Assembly (NCBI RefSeq): GCF_000269605.1
Contig: NZ_AKCI01000001.1
Coordinates: 1,054,001 to 1,118,000, forward strand
Direction of reading: 5' to 3'
Length of the DNA stretch: 64,000 bases
From: Scardovia wiggsiae F0424
GTDB taxonomy: Bacteria > Actinomycetota > Actinomycetes > Actinomycetales > Bifidobacteriaceae
In this document: positions 7,536-16,165 of the stretch, piece after piece
Layout of the letters: every line of letters begins with the position of its first letter
Position numbering within the stretch: position 1 is the stretch's first letter
Notes under the pieces: model-generated
The model's database searches: none
What the model saw: only the letters and a program-made list of their open reading frames with translations
Told to the model about the DNA's origin: nothing
Program-made: the position numbers and the translations under genes

Positions 7536-9465
7536 TCCCCGTCCAATCAATAAAGTCCCTCGTTCCCGCAAGTTTGCTTTTATCAGATGCCTTGGGTATA
7601 TCTAAAAGATTCTTTTTAATATCTTGGGCGAATTCCGAGAAACGATACTTTTTCCCGGGGTGTAGCCGGTTATACATTTCTATAGCGTGTTTGATTTTAG
7701 TTTGTACCTCAGGTTTAGAAAGCATCTCAACTATTGGATCCACATAGCTTTCATCATGCTCCCCATGGATACCCTTGTACCGGAAGATAACTCCCATATC
7801 ATTGAATATCTCTTTACGCCCATAAAAAAGCACAGCATCATTAAGCTTATTCACTTTATCCGCACGCTTCCTGTCCCTTTCTTCATCCATTACATCACTG
7901 GCAAATTCCTGCAGGATCGTAAAAGCCTCTACAGTTTTACCCGCAAGTTTAGGAAGCTGTTCAGCAATAAAACTCTTCACCTTTCCAAAGCCCTCATTAA
8001 AAGCTGCGTGCCCTGAAGCTCCCACTACATCCCAACCCTCAAATCCTTCAATGTTTTGTAAATTATGCGCAAAACTGATAAGGTCTGCCATACCTCCCGA
8101 CATTGCTACATACATATATGATAAGTTTGCAGTTGTCCCATCTGGTTTGGTTTCGGCAGTTACCACATGCGAGAGATGCGGTTCTACCCCTATGATGACC
8201 ATACGCGCCGAGCTTGTATTCCCTTGAGGAGGCAGCATAATACTCAGATTTATGCCTAAACCGACAGGGGTACTGCCCCAGATAGATTTAGTGATCTCAC
8301 CTGTATCAAGCCTGACCCAAACGGGCTTAATATTCTTTATCAAATTCAGGATATTATTAACCATCGCCCGCCCTACCCAAGGAGCATGAGGATCCCCCTT
8401 ATCTGTTGAGACCATGAGCGTATTATGGGCAAAGGAGTCAGATGCACCTATCATCCAGTCTAATAACGCACTCTTTTTATACCCATACAGGTGAACATTG
8501 GCAAAAGAAGATCTCTTTGAACCATCCCTTGCAAAAAGGAACCTCACTGCCTCCTGCAGGGATTTGATATCCGGGTTGAACTCCGTATATTTGCCGTTAG
8601 CCATATTTTCCATAGCCTTCACAGCAGCAGCTGCCATCCCGGATGTAAGAAGCCACGACGGAAGCTTCGCCAGGCCTTTCCATAACGCTTTATTATTCTT
8701 CGCAGGATCCTTTTCCCCACTCCCGGCGCTATAAAAATCAGAAGCCTGCCAGCCGTCAGCAACGGCCTTCTTATAAGCCTCCCACTCCTCTCCGGTCATA
8801 TATTTTTTTATTTCAGACTGTACGGCAACACCCCACTGGTTATCTACAGCTTCTGCCCATGCCATATCAGCATCCCGGCCTTCCGCTATCGCACGGGCGG
8901 CAGCGGACGCCTGTGAGATAACAGGGATAAGGTTCTGGACATCCGCATAAAACGTTGATGACATATTTATATAGTGGTGCACCCGGTCAAGGGCATCCCT
9001 GTATCCCCGGGCAACAGCCTCACACACCGCATTAAGATGCTCAGTCGCCTCCGCCAGGCTGTCAGCCGCGGCATTGCCCTCTGCCGACTTCGAAAGGGAG
9101 CGCGCCCTGCCGCGCATATCCTCCAGCTGCGAAGCACGGCTCTGCATATCGCTGATAAGCTGTTCCAGATGGCCTGTGTCCACAGAGCCGTCAGGTTCGG
9201 TCGGACGCAGCTCACCCAGCGCAGCAAGGTTTTTCCTGTCACCTTTTTTAACAGCATCAAAAAGCAGCGACTGGGAACGCAGGAACTCAGAATGCGAATG
9301 GATCCTGGATGTCAGCGCCGTATAAGCCTCCCCCTGCAGCTCATACGACTGCAGATCAAATACAGAAAACCGCGACAGCCATTGGCGGCACTCACTGGAC
9401 TTCCTGTCCATCAATTGGATCTCGGTGTTAAGCTGCTGCTTTAACTCCCGGATTTTGATCCTCAT
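7372..9465 (-). CDS. LXG-domain protein, probable type VII secretion effector
   Basis: 697 residues. The first ~200 residues are helical and look like an LXG domain of the WXG100 superfamily: a start RIKIRELKQQLNTEIQ, then the L-x-G-x-x-Y motif as LQGEAY at residues 43-48, then long helices. Residues 268-290 are mildly hydrophobic (LPSWLLTSGMAAAAVKAM). Residues 300-560 form a domain I do not recognise. Residues 585-697 are homologous to the domain of the small membrane proteins downstream (IKHAIEMYNRLHPG, F..FAQDIKKNL, then W.GRYPRLVY); the last 53 residues equal those of the chimeric paralogue. No signal peptide, as expected for Esx-type export. Antibacterial toxin activity is an inference from the LXG architecture; the activity is unknown. 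Confidence 0.65.
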   Translation of the reverse strand: MRIKIRELKQQLNTEIQLMDRKSSECRQWLSRFSVFDLQSYELQGEAYTALTSRIHSHSEFLRSQSLLFDAVKKGDRKNLAALGELRPTEPDGSVDTGHLEQLISDMQSRASQLEDMRGRARSLSKSAEGNAAADSLAEATEHLNAVCEAVARGYRDALDRVHHYINMSSTFYADVQNLIPVISQASAAARAIAEGRDADMAWAEAVDNQWGVAVQSEIKKYMTGEEWEAYKKAVADGWQASDFYSAGSGEKDPAKNNKALWKGLAKLPSWLLTSGMAAAAVKAMENMANGKYTEFNPDIKSLQEAVRFLFARDGSKRSSFANVHLYGYKKSALLDWMIGASDSFAHNTLMVSTDKGDPHAPWVGRAMVNNILNLIKNIKPVWVRLDTGEITKSIWGSTPVGLGINLSIMLPPQGNTSSARMVIIGVEPHLSHVVTAETKPDGTTANLSYMYVAMSGGMADLISFAHNLQNIEGFEGWDVVGASGHAAFNEGFGKVKSFIAEQLPKLAGKTVEAFTILQEFASDVMDEERDRKRADKVNKLNDAVLFYGRKEIFNDMGVIFRYKGIHGEHDESYVDPIVEMLSKPEVQTKIKHAIEMYNRLHPGKKYRFSEFAQDIKKNLLDIPKASDKSKLAGTRDFIDWTGRYPRLVYALDWRDPNGVVHHRGDSVESERMMSNYTLAATDNNGGLYAFAPDQGE

Positions 9466-9574
9466 TACAAATCATCCCCGCATCTTATATATGATCTCAA
9501 ACTCATAACTCATTATGTCTACGGTATAAAAACCTAAGGCACTATATCTTCAGCATACAAAGGGCGACAGACAG

Positions 9575-9583
9575 CCCCCCCCC
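9575..9583. repeat. Run of nine C in the LXG/dinB divergent spacer
   Basis: A 9-base homopolymer between the LXG gene start (9465) and the dinB promoter (9622). Such tracts can vary in length by slippage. It is not within a coding region, so any effect would be on promoter spacing. No more can be said from one sequence. Confidence 0.6.
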
Positions 9584-9621
9584 GCCAGTATCTCTCCCCT
9601 TCCCCTGTGTATCCCCCTTTC

Positions 9622-9658
9622 CTGACAGTTCCACACACCCGGTCTAGAATTGGCGACA
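9622..9658 (+). promoter_or_regulatory. Promoter of dinB, apparently leaderless
   Basis: CTGACA at 9622-9627 and TAGAAT at 9645-9650 are spaced by 17 bp, a good housekeeping promoter. A start site 7 bases after the -10 box falls at 9657-9658, on the ATG at 9658. There is no purine-rich ribosome site before this ATG. No LexA-type box is obvious. Confidence 0.55.
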
Positions 9659-11058
9659 TGAGTACTGCGCCGCGCCTTGAATCCGCCAAGCATGACTGGG
9701 GCGATGATATCAGCGGATGTACTGTGCTGCATATCGATATGGATGCGTTCTATGCCTCATGCGAGATAGTGCGGCATCCTGAGCTCAGAGGGAAACCTGT
9801 CATCATAGGGACAGGCCGCCGGGCAGTAGTATCCGCAGCCAGCTATGAAGCCCGGAAATTCGGCGTCAACTCAGCCATGCCGGCAGCTACCGCACACAGG
9901 CTTTGCCCTCAGGGTATATTCCTCCCTGTAGATATGCAGTATTACCGCAGCATGAGCAGCCAGGTTTTCGGAATATTCGCCCGGATCACCGACAGGATCG
10001 AAAAAGTATCTGTAGATGAATGCTATATGGACGTTTCAGGCGCGTTACTGCAGTGGAAAGACCCGCGCGAAATAGCGGCGTGGATACGCCAGACGGTAAA
10101 GAGGCGCATTGGAGTGACCTGTTCCGTTGGTATCGCATCAAATAAGCTTATTGCCAAACTTGCTTCAACAAATGCGAAACCGGATGGCATGCTCATGATC
10201 CCCCAGTCCCGGCAGGCCGAATTTATCCAGATGATGCCCATACGGGCAATCCCCGGGATCGGCCCTTCCACCGAACGGGCCCTATCAGCCTGGGGGATAT
10301 CCACTGTGAAGCAGCTGGCGGATATGAGCATATCCAGCCTCACAAGCGCACTCCGGTCCGCAGCGCATGCCCGGTACCTTTACCAGGCAGCACGCGGGCT
10401 GGGGTCAAGTGGAGTAGTCGTATCTGCGGCCGAAAAATCTATTGGCGCAGAACGCACATTCGCGGAAGATACCAACAGCTGGCTGAAAATTTCGGGGCTT
10501 CTGCGATGGTGCTGCGACGATGTAGCTTCAACCCTGCGCCGCAAAAAGCTCTACGCCCGTACCGTCACGGTAAAATTACGCTTATCAGACCTGTCTCACA
10601 TATCAAAATCACTGACTGTAACGCAGCCGATGAATTCTGCCGCCCAGATATACCCTATTTCCCGTCAGCTCCTGGCCCGGCTCCTTAAAATGCAGCAGCC
10701 GGAAAAAGGGAAGGACGCTGAGGTGCCCCGGCTTATCCGGCTGGCTGGCGTCAGTACCTCCCATTTTTCCCCTGCATCTTCGACTATGTACCAGCCTTCC
10801 ATAGATGATTTAGATGAGGGGGATATGGCGGTACCTGCCGGGGAAAACAAAGATGCCTGCAGCGCCTCTGCCGGCTCCGGACACGATACTGATGCGGCAG
10901 AAGCAGGCAAAAACGCTCAAAGCCTTCTGCAGCAGGAGCCGTATCAGAAAAGTAAAAATAAAAGTAAAAACCCTGTGCCAAATACTGCGAAAATTGAATC
11001 TGCGCTTGACAGGATCCGCGAAAAATTCGGAAAGGGTTCAGCAAGTCTGGGGATCTGA
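9658..11058 (+). CDS. dinB: DNA polymerase IV (Y family)
   Basis: 466 residues from the ATG at 9658, chosen because of the promoter that ends on it; an in-frame extension to 9607 runs back through the promoter. It is an error-prone translesion polymerase. Catalytic carboxylates are visible: LHIDMDAFYASCE near residues 24-36 and VSVDECYMDVSG near residues 118-129. Helix-hairpin-helix residues IPGIGPSTERALSAWGI lie near 200, then the little-finger domain. The last ~110 residues are D/G/S/A-rich and then K-rich (KSKNKSKNPV), probably disordered. A beta-clamp motif was not identified with certainty. Transcribed alone, divergent from the LXG operon. Confidence 0.93.
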   Translation: MSTAPRLESAKHDWGDDISGCTVLHIDMDAFYASCEIVRHPELRGKPVIIGTGRRAVVSAASYEARKFGVNSAMPAATAHRLCPQGIFLPVDMQYYRSMSSQVFGIFARITDRIEKVSVDECYMDVSGALLQWKDPREIAAWIRQTVKRRIGVTCSVGIASNKLIAKLASTNAKPDGMLMIPQSRQAEFIQMMPIRAIPGIGPSTERALSAWGISTVKQLADMSISSLTSALRSAAHARYLYQAARGLGSSGVVVSAAEKSIGAERTFAEDTNSWLKISGLLRWCCDDVASTLRRKKLYARTVTVKLRLSDLSHISKSLTVTQPMNSAAQIYPISRQLLARLLKMQQPEKGKDAEVPRLIRLAGVSTSHFSPASSTMYQPSIDDLDEGDMAVPAGENKDACSASAGSGHDTDAAEAGKNAQSLLQQEPYQKSKNKSKNPVPNTAKIESALDRIREKFGKGSASLGI

Positions 11059-11071
11059 GTCAGCCGGGCAC

Positions 11072-11419
11072 TCACAGGCTATGGTTGTTGAGATATTCCG
11101 CGTTAACATCAGCAGGGAGCTCAGCAACACGCGGATCATCATGGTCAATAATGCCAAAAGCCTGCGCACCGCCCGGATCCCCTACTTCATCAAAAAGGGT
11201 GGCCGCGGCATCTTTATACCAGACCCAGTCATCAGGAAGGTCATCCTCATAAAATATGGCTTCCGTAGGGCAGACGGGCTCGCAGGCGCCGCAGTCCACG
11301 CATTCGTTCGGATCAATGTACAGCGTCCGCTGGCCCTCATAAATACAGTCAACAGGGCACTCATCAACGCATGCACGGTCTTTCACATCTACGCAAGGTT
11401 CCGCAATAACGTACGCCAT
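11072..11419 (-). CDS. fdxA: Ferredoxin with 3Fe-4S and 4Fe-4S clusters
   Basis: 115 residues, a soluble electron carrier of the 7Fe type. Two cysteine motifs are clear: CVDVKDRACVDECPVDCIYEG for the first cluster and CVDCGACEPVCPTEAI for the second. The acidic C-terminal extension (DLPDDWVWYKDAAATLFDEV) is typical of the actinobacterial 7Fe ferredoxins of about 105-115 residues. AGGAGG precedes the ATG. On the minus strand TTTTCA and TAGATA, 17 bp apart, could form its promoter near 11450-11480. Convergent with dinB. The redox partner is not evident in the window. Confidence 0.93.
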   Translation of the reverse strand: MAYVIAEPCVDVKDRACVDECPVDCIYEGQRTLYIDPNECVDCGACEPVCPTEAIFYEDDLPDDWVWYKDAAATLFDEVGDPGGAQAFGIIDHDDPRVAELPADVNAEYLNNHSL

Positions 11420-11515
11420 AATGCCTCCTGCTTCGGCTGCCGTTTCAAAACTTCTATCTACAGTGTAGCGTTACCGGTGAAAATGAAACACCCGCATGCA
11501 GACAGCGATGATACA

Positions 11516-12742
11516 TTACAGCCCTATAAACACCGGCTCGGGGACAAGATCAATATTGAACGCCTGCTGTACGCCTTCACGAATTGTCCGGGCAAGCCGG
11601 ACAATATCATCCGAACGCGCGCCACCCCTGTTAGTCAAAGCAAGCGTATGGCGCGATGACAGCGCAGCACGGCCGTTAACGGTAAACCCTTTATGGAACC
11701 CCGCACGGTCTATAAGCCATGCAGCCGAGGTTTTAATGCCTTCGCTGCCATCCGGAAGTATCGTTGCAAATCGGGGGGCATCAACTGGGAGAACGGCATC
11801 AGCCTGGGCAGGGGTGATAACGGGGTTGACAAAAAAGCTGCCGCAGCTCCAGCGGTCATAGTCAGGCTGTATCCTATCAGCCTGATGCGCATTATGGACT
11901 TCTGTCGGATCCTTTGTCCCCTTCATCCACGGATTCCCATACCGTGAAGGGTCTTCCACCATGCCCTTCCCGGTACGTATCTGCAGTACTGCGGTCCGGA
12001 TATCGCTCGCAGCAATGCGTTCCCCGATCCTGGCCTGCAGCGCCTTCGCAAGCTGTGCCATGCCAACCACACCTGTTGCACTATGCCTCAGCTCAAAAAC
12101 CACTGAAAGGACTATATAGCGCGGGCTGGGGAAATACTGCGAGGGGGTGCGCCCGTTCGTCCTCTCATCCATACCTTCATACATTGTCTTTTTAAGCAGT
12201 GATGTCCGGTACCCGAAGCCCATTTCCTCTTTTTTAAGGTTTATGACCTTCTGGGCCTTCCGGTCCCATACCTGCACCGAACTGACCGCTGATGCCGCTT
12301 CCTGCCCATAAGCGCCGATATTCTGCACTACGCTCGCACCAACGGTCCCGGGGATGCCGGACAGTCCTTCAATGCCTTCCATTCCCATGCGGACAGTATA
12401 CTCCACGAAATCATCCCAATTTGTACCTGCTTCTGCCTCAACGTGCACCAGCTTCGGCTCCCCAGGCCCTGCCGGGACTGCTTCATCCAGTATGGAAACC
12501 TTACGGCGTGCGTCACGCACAACAACCCCATTGAAATCATCATCACTGACGAGCATGTTGGAACCGCCGCCAATAACGCATAAAGGCAGGTGTTCGCTGT
12601 CAGCATCAACAAGGGACAGGATAAATTCAGCGCGCGATGCGGGCTGGATGAACTTCCCTATGCGTCCCCCGATACGCATAGTTGTAATATCTGCAAAAGA
12701 AGCGGGCTTGCTGCCCACAGTATCAGGATGGCCTGCCGTCAT
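11516..12742 (-). CDS. murB: UDP-N-acetylenolpyruvoylglucosamine reductase
   Basis: 408 residues. MurB uses NADPH and FAD to reduce enolpyruvyl-UDP-GlcNAc to UDP-MurNAc, in the cytoplasmic part of peptidoglycan synthesis. FAD-binding motifs are present: TTMRIGG near residue 20, VIGGGSNMLVSDDDF near 57, and GLSGIPGTVGASVVQNIGAYGQE near 135. YRTSLLKK follows at about 180. The C-terminal part carries SCGSFFVNPV (the serine proton donor) and NRGGARSDD. It is longer than most MurB proteins because of an insertion around residues 185-210 (TMYEGMDERTNGRT...) and the middle GMVEDPSRYGNP region, common in actinobacteria. Divergent from the lipoprotein gene at 12977. Confidence 0.95.
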   Translation of the reverse strand: MTAGHPDTVGSKPASFADITTMRIGGRIGKFIQPASRAEFILSLVDADSEHLPLCVIGGGSNMLVSDDDFNGVVVRDARRKVSILDEAVPAGPGEPKLVHVEAEAGTNWDDFVEYTVRMGMEGIEGLSGIPGTVGASVVQNIGAYGQEAASAVSSVQVWDRKAQKVINLKKEEMGFGYRTSLLKKTMYEGMDERTNGRTPSQYFPSPRYIVLSVVFELRHSATGVVGMAQLAKALQARIGERIAASDIRTAVLQIRTGKGMVEDPSRYGNPWMKGTKDPTEVHNAHQADRIQPDYDRWSCGSFFVNPVITPAQADAVLPVDAPRFATILPDGSEGIKTSAAWLIDRAGFHKGFTVNGRAALSSRHTLALTNRGGARSDDIVRLARTIREGVQQAFNIDLVPEPVFIGL

Positions 12743-12976
12743 AAATACGCTCCAAATTCCACAACTATTCCTGTTACTATCCTATCTTTCCGCAGTGATT
12801 TATCCTCTGTCAGATGCCGCTGGCGTCGCAGTACCATGCCGCAGATACTGCTGCAGCACCCGATCTGCCCAGCCCATACGTTTCCCCTGCTATACTTAGC
12901 ACCGTATGTTAAAAACGCTATGGACGCTGTACGGCAGATACAACAGGCCGTACAAAACAAGATCGAAGGACCGGCG

Positions 12977-13570
12977 ATGCACAAAACGCCTAAAATAATT
13001 TCCCGCGGGATAACCGCATTCGTTGCTTCTGCAGCGCTGCTGGGCATGGCAGCGTGCGGACCACAGCAAAAACCTGCTTCACAGCCAAAAGGTACGCCAT
13101 CTTTATCCGCATCATCTTCACCTTCTGCGGGGACTTCCCGGCAGGCCTCTTCCGATGCCAAAAAACTGGCTGATTATATAGCATCCCCCGATATCACAAA
13201 GCAGGTTGAAACTGCTAACACCCAGATGGGCAAAGACGGCAGGGTTTCGCTGGCTTCCGAAGGCAAAACTGTTGTTATGACAGTCACCCTCAATAACTCG
13301 CTCTTCGGTTCACAGCCTCTCGATACGGTCAAACAGAACCTCAGGAGCAAGAAAGACCTTTTTGCCGACCAGTATGCAACCATCGGAGGGCAGATTGTCA
13401 AACAGATCCAGCAGCAGACAAAGCTGGAGGATCTGCATCTTAAGCTCAATATCTGCACTGAAGATGGGGAGGCTATCATCACAAAAACATATGATGAGAA
13501 GTCTTCAAGCTCTGCTTTGAAAAACTCGCAGTCAGGATCATCATCGCCCTCATCATCTTCATCACATTAA
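12977..13570 (+). CDS. Secreted lipoprotein of unknown function
   Basis: 197 residues from the ATG at 12977, preceded by GAAGGA at 6 bases; upstream in-frame codons lack such a site. The N-terminus is a lipoprotein signal: basic HKTPKIISRG, hydrophobic ITAFVASAALLGM, lipobox MAAC with Cys near residue 29. A serine/proline-rich linker (residues 33-60) leads to a folded domain with DAKKLADYIASPDITKQ, then GRVSLASEGKTVVMTVTLNN, then a serine-rich tail. This layout recalls the DUF4854 lipoproteins found in several copies in bifidobacteria, but I would not assign it firmly. It is expected on the outer face of the membrane. The 230-bp spacer before it contains the divergent murB promoter region and nothing else recognised. 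Confidence 0.7.
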   Translation: MHKTPKIISRGITAFVASAALLGMAACGPQQKPASQPKGTPSLSASSSPSAGTSRQASSDAKKLADYIASPDITKQVETANTQMGKDGRVSLASEGKTVVMTVTLNNSLFGSQPLDTVKQNLRSKKDLFADQYATIGGQIVKQIQQQTKLEDLHLKLNICTEDGEAIITKTYDEKSSSSALKNSQSGSSSPSSSSSH

Positions 13571-13763
13571 GCTGAGCTGCCGCGGCTGAGGCTGCCGGTC
13601 AGGAGCAACGCGCCTCTGCCCAGCCAGACTGCCGGCCAGCCAGGCCATCTTTTTAATAATTTATCTGTATAATCTGTTATCTGTATAACCTGCAGTTTTC
13701 CGGCTGTCATGCAGCCTGGACCCTTTCCAGCCTGTCTGATGAGGCCTGTACCGTCCGCAATAA

Positions 13764-15269
13764 TTACTTATATTGGCCTATATTATTGGCAGTTTCACTA
13801 TTCAGCTTCGAATGCCTGTACGAATAGCCGAAATAGACAGCCAAGCCGATAGCAAGCCATACAAGGAAACGCAGCCATGTCAAAACGGACAGGTTGATCA
13901 TCATGAACAGGCACAGCAGTGCCACGATCCCCGGGACCCACGGGCTTCCCGGGACCTTAAAAGTGCGGTGCAGGTCAGGGCGTTTCCTGCGCATGATCGG
14001 CACAGCAGCAGCTACCAGCATAAACGCTGACAGTGTACCGATGTTGACCATATCGGACAGGATCGAGACATCAAAGAACGAGGCGATAACTGCGATTATT
14101 ACTCCGCAGCCTATCTGAAGCAGTACCGGTGTCCCGCGCTTCCCGGTTTTTGACAGCCCTCTTGGCAGAAGGCCGTCGCGGCTCATGGCGAATACGACCC
14201 TCGAAAGGCCGAGGAGCAGCACCATAACCACAGTCGTCAGGCCCACAACGATACCAAAGGAAATAATTTTCGCTGCCCACTGTGCGCCCGCAAGTTCAAA
14301 AGCAGTTGCCAGCGACGGGTCTTTGGCAGCAGCCAGCTGTTTATACGACACCATGCCGGTCGTAACGAATGCGACGAGTATATACATAACTACAACGATG
14401 CTGACGCCGAGGATAATGCCGCGCGGCACTGTCCTGCCGGGGTCCTTCGCCTCTTCCGAAGCGGTAGCAACAATATCAAAGCCGATAAAGGCGAAAAAGA
14501 CCAGAGCAGCACCTGAAAGTATCCCTGGCACCCCATATATGGAAGGCGTCATGTGAGTAGCCCACTGCCACAGCGGCTGCTCAACTGCTGACCCTGGTAC
14601 TGCGCCGGATGCGCCCGCCGCAAGATGTTCCTGCGTCGGTATAAAAGGAATAAAATTACTCCAGCGGATGTAGAAGAATCCGGCAATAACAATAAAAAGC
14701 ACGATTGCTATTTTGAGCACTGTCAATGCCCCATCAATGCGTGATGACAGATGGGTCCCCAGCACCAGCAGAAGGGTAAAAAAAGTAACGATCACAGCGG
14801 GCGCCCAGTCGAAGGTAACGGCACCGAAATGGATGCGGGTCGAAATGTTCCATCCCATGAGTTTGGTGAAATCGGTCAGATATATACCCCAGTACTTGGC
14901 AATCACAGCCCCGGCCATCATCATTTCAAGGATCATATCCCAACCGATTATCCATGCAATGAACTCGCCTATTGTGGTATAGGTGAAGGAATACGCTGAT
15001 CCTGCAACAGGGACCATTGACGCAAATTCCGCATAGCATAATGCGGCTGCAGCACACACTACCCCGGCAATAATAAAACTGATGATCACAGCAGGCCCCG
15101 CATGGAAAGCTGCAGCCTGCGCACCTACAGAGAATATCCCCGCACCCACAGCGACCGCAACACCCATCATTGCAAGATCCCATGCGCTCAAAGTACGCTT
15201 AAGGCTCCTGCCTTTTTCCGCAGTCTCTTCAAGCGAATGTTCAACTGACTTTGTGCGCAGTACATCCAT
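13764..15269 (-). CDS. APC-family amino acid permease
   Basis: 501 residues from the ATG at 15269, which has GGAGG five bases upstream; an in-frame extension of 11 codons has no such site. Twelve or more hydrophobic segments are seen, beginning LAMMGVAVAVGAGIFSVGAQAA with the G-A-G-I-F substrate loop of the APC superfamily. The sequence (AFIGFDIVATASEEAKDPGRTVPRGI near residue 270) matches the cationic amino acid transporter branch (CAT, YfnA-like). It should import amino acids by proton symport or exchange; the exact substrate is not decidable. The 193 bp between it and the lipoprotein gene hold no clear feature. Confidence 0.9.
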   Translation of the reverse strand: MDVLRTKSVEHSLEETAEKGRSLKRTLSAWDLAMMGVAVAVGAGIFSVGAQAAAFHAGPAVIISFIIAGVVCAAAALCYAEFASMVPVAGSAYSFTYTTIGEFIAWIIGWDMILEMMMAGAVIAKYWGIYLTDFTKLMGWNISTRIHFGAVTFDWAPAVIVTFFTLLLVLGTHLSSRIDGALTVLKIAIVLFIVIAGFFYIRWSNFIPFIPTQEHLAAGASGAVPGSAVEQPLWQWATHMTPSIYGVPGILSGAALVFFAFIGFDIVATASEEAKDPGRTVPRGIILGVSIVVVMYILVAFVTTGMVSYKQLAAAKDPSLATAFELAGAQWAAKIISFGIVVGLTTVVMVLLLGLSRVVFAMSRDGLLPRGLSKTGKRGTPVLLQIGCGVIIAVIASFFDVSILSDMVNIGTLSAFMLVAAAVPIMRRKRPDLHRTFKVPGSPWVPGIVALLCLFMMINLSVLTWLRFLVWLAIGLAVYFGYSYRHSKLNSETANNIGQYK

Positions 15270-15435
15270 ACTAGCCTCCGTCCCGGTTTCTGCTGCTGTC
15301 AATATGCGGTGGAACTTAAGTTATATTCCGCTAATGTACACAAGAACCCCGATAAAGCACGGCAGCTTGGGGATATTCCGTTCATATTCCGGGATCCCGG
15401 TTTATATCCGGATAACTGCTGGGGTAAAAAAGCAA

Positions 15436-15463
15436 GAAAAATAAAACCCGGCATGAAGCCGGG
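15436..15463 (-). terminator. Rho-independent terminator after rpmG
   Basis: On the minus strand CCCGGC-TTCAT-GCCGGG (stem 15447-15452 with 15458-15463) is followed by TTTTATTTTT. It lies 119 bp after the rpmG stop. The rest of the 312-bp spacer up to the permease start shows nothing recognisable. Confidence 0.8.
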
Positions 15464-15581
15464 CAAAGTCATAATTCAGATTATCTGGAGCGCAGACCTG
15501 TTTACAGCCTTTCCAGTGTCTGGCAATAAAAGCAGGACTGATGCGGCACAGCACTGCCGCCGCCTCTGAAAGACCGGAGAA

Positions 15582-15752
15582 TCAGCGGGTCTCGCGATGC
15601 AGCGTCTGCTTACCGCAACGGGAGCAAAATTTTTTCAGTTCAAGGCGATCCGGGGTATTACGGCGGTTTTTAGTTGTAATATAGTTGCGTTCCTTGCATA
15701 CGGTGCACGCCAGCGTAATGCCAGGACGAATATCGGCACTTTTCTTTGCCAT
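15582..15752 (-). CDS. rpmG: 50S ribosomal protein L33
   Basis: 56 residues: [20 protein letters not shown] at the start, then [20 protein letters not shown] and [16 protein letters not shown]. The two CxxC pairs (CTVC and CSRC) bind zinc. AAAGGTGA precedes the ATG at 15752. It lies directly after the three tRNA genes on the same strand, a typical actinobacterial arrangement (tRNA cluster then rpmG). It is part of the large ribosomal subunit near the E site. Too short to be picked up by size-limited gene finding. Confidence 0.95.
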   Translation of the reverse strand: MAKKSADIRPGITLACTVCKERNYITTKNRRNTPDRLELKKFCSRCGKQTLHRETR

Positions 15753-15836
15753 TGTTCACCTTTCATTAATGTATTAAGTGTTCCAAGCACACTAAACTAT
15801 AGTGTGCTATGGACTACACTTACACAATTTGCCTCG

Positions 15837-15910
15837 TAGCGAGAGGGAGACTCGAACTCCCGACCTTACGATTATGAGTCGTACGCTCTAGCCAGCTGAG
15901 CTATCCCGCT
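15837..15910 (-). tRNA. tRNA-Met (CAT)
   Basis: 74 nt. Acceptor AGCGGGA pairs with TCTCGCT, with discriminator A. D arm GCTC...GAGC, anticodon arm TACGA-CTCATAA-TCGTA with anticodon CAT, T arm GGGAG-TTCGAGT-CTCCC. The plain first acceptor pair argues for the elongator rather than the initiator; a CAT tRNA could also be the lysidine-modified Ile tRNA. Confidence 0.93.
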
Positions 15911-15914
15911 ATGG

Positions 15915-15986
<72 letters not shown>

Positions 15987-15987
15987 G

Positions 15988-16069
15988 TGGCGGATAGTGG
16001 ATTCGAACCACTGAAGCTAATAGCGGCTGATTTACAGTCAGCTCCCTTTGACCGCTTGGGAAATCCGCC
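15988..16069 (-). tRNA. tRNA-Tyr (GTA)
   Basis: 82 nt, a class II tRNA with a long variable arm. Acceptor GGCGGAT/ATCCGCC with discriminator A; anticodon loop CTGTAAA with anticodon GTA; variable arm CCGCTATTAGCTTC; T arm AGTGG-TTCGAAT-CCACT. It is the first of the Tyr-Thr-Met-rpmG transcription unit. Confidence 0.95.
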
Positions 16070-16165
16070 TTTGCCGATGCTCATGGCATGGGCAACTTTG
16101 TTAGTCTGCCACTTTTTATGCAATTATGCAAGTCCAACATGCCGGATTCAGGAAAATTTTTCTAT

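Noticed and set aside
4125-9465. LXG locus as a prophage or integrative element
   Set aside because: No integrase, transposase, tRNA junction or terminal repeats were seen around it; only the internal duplication.
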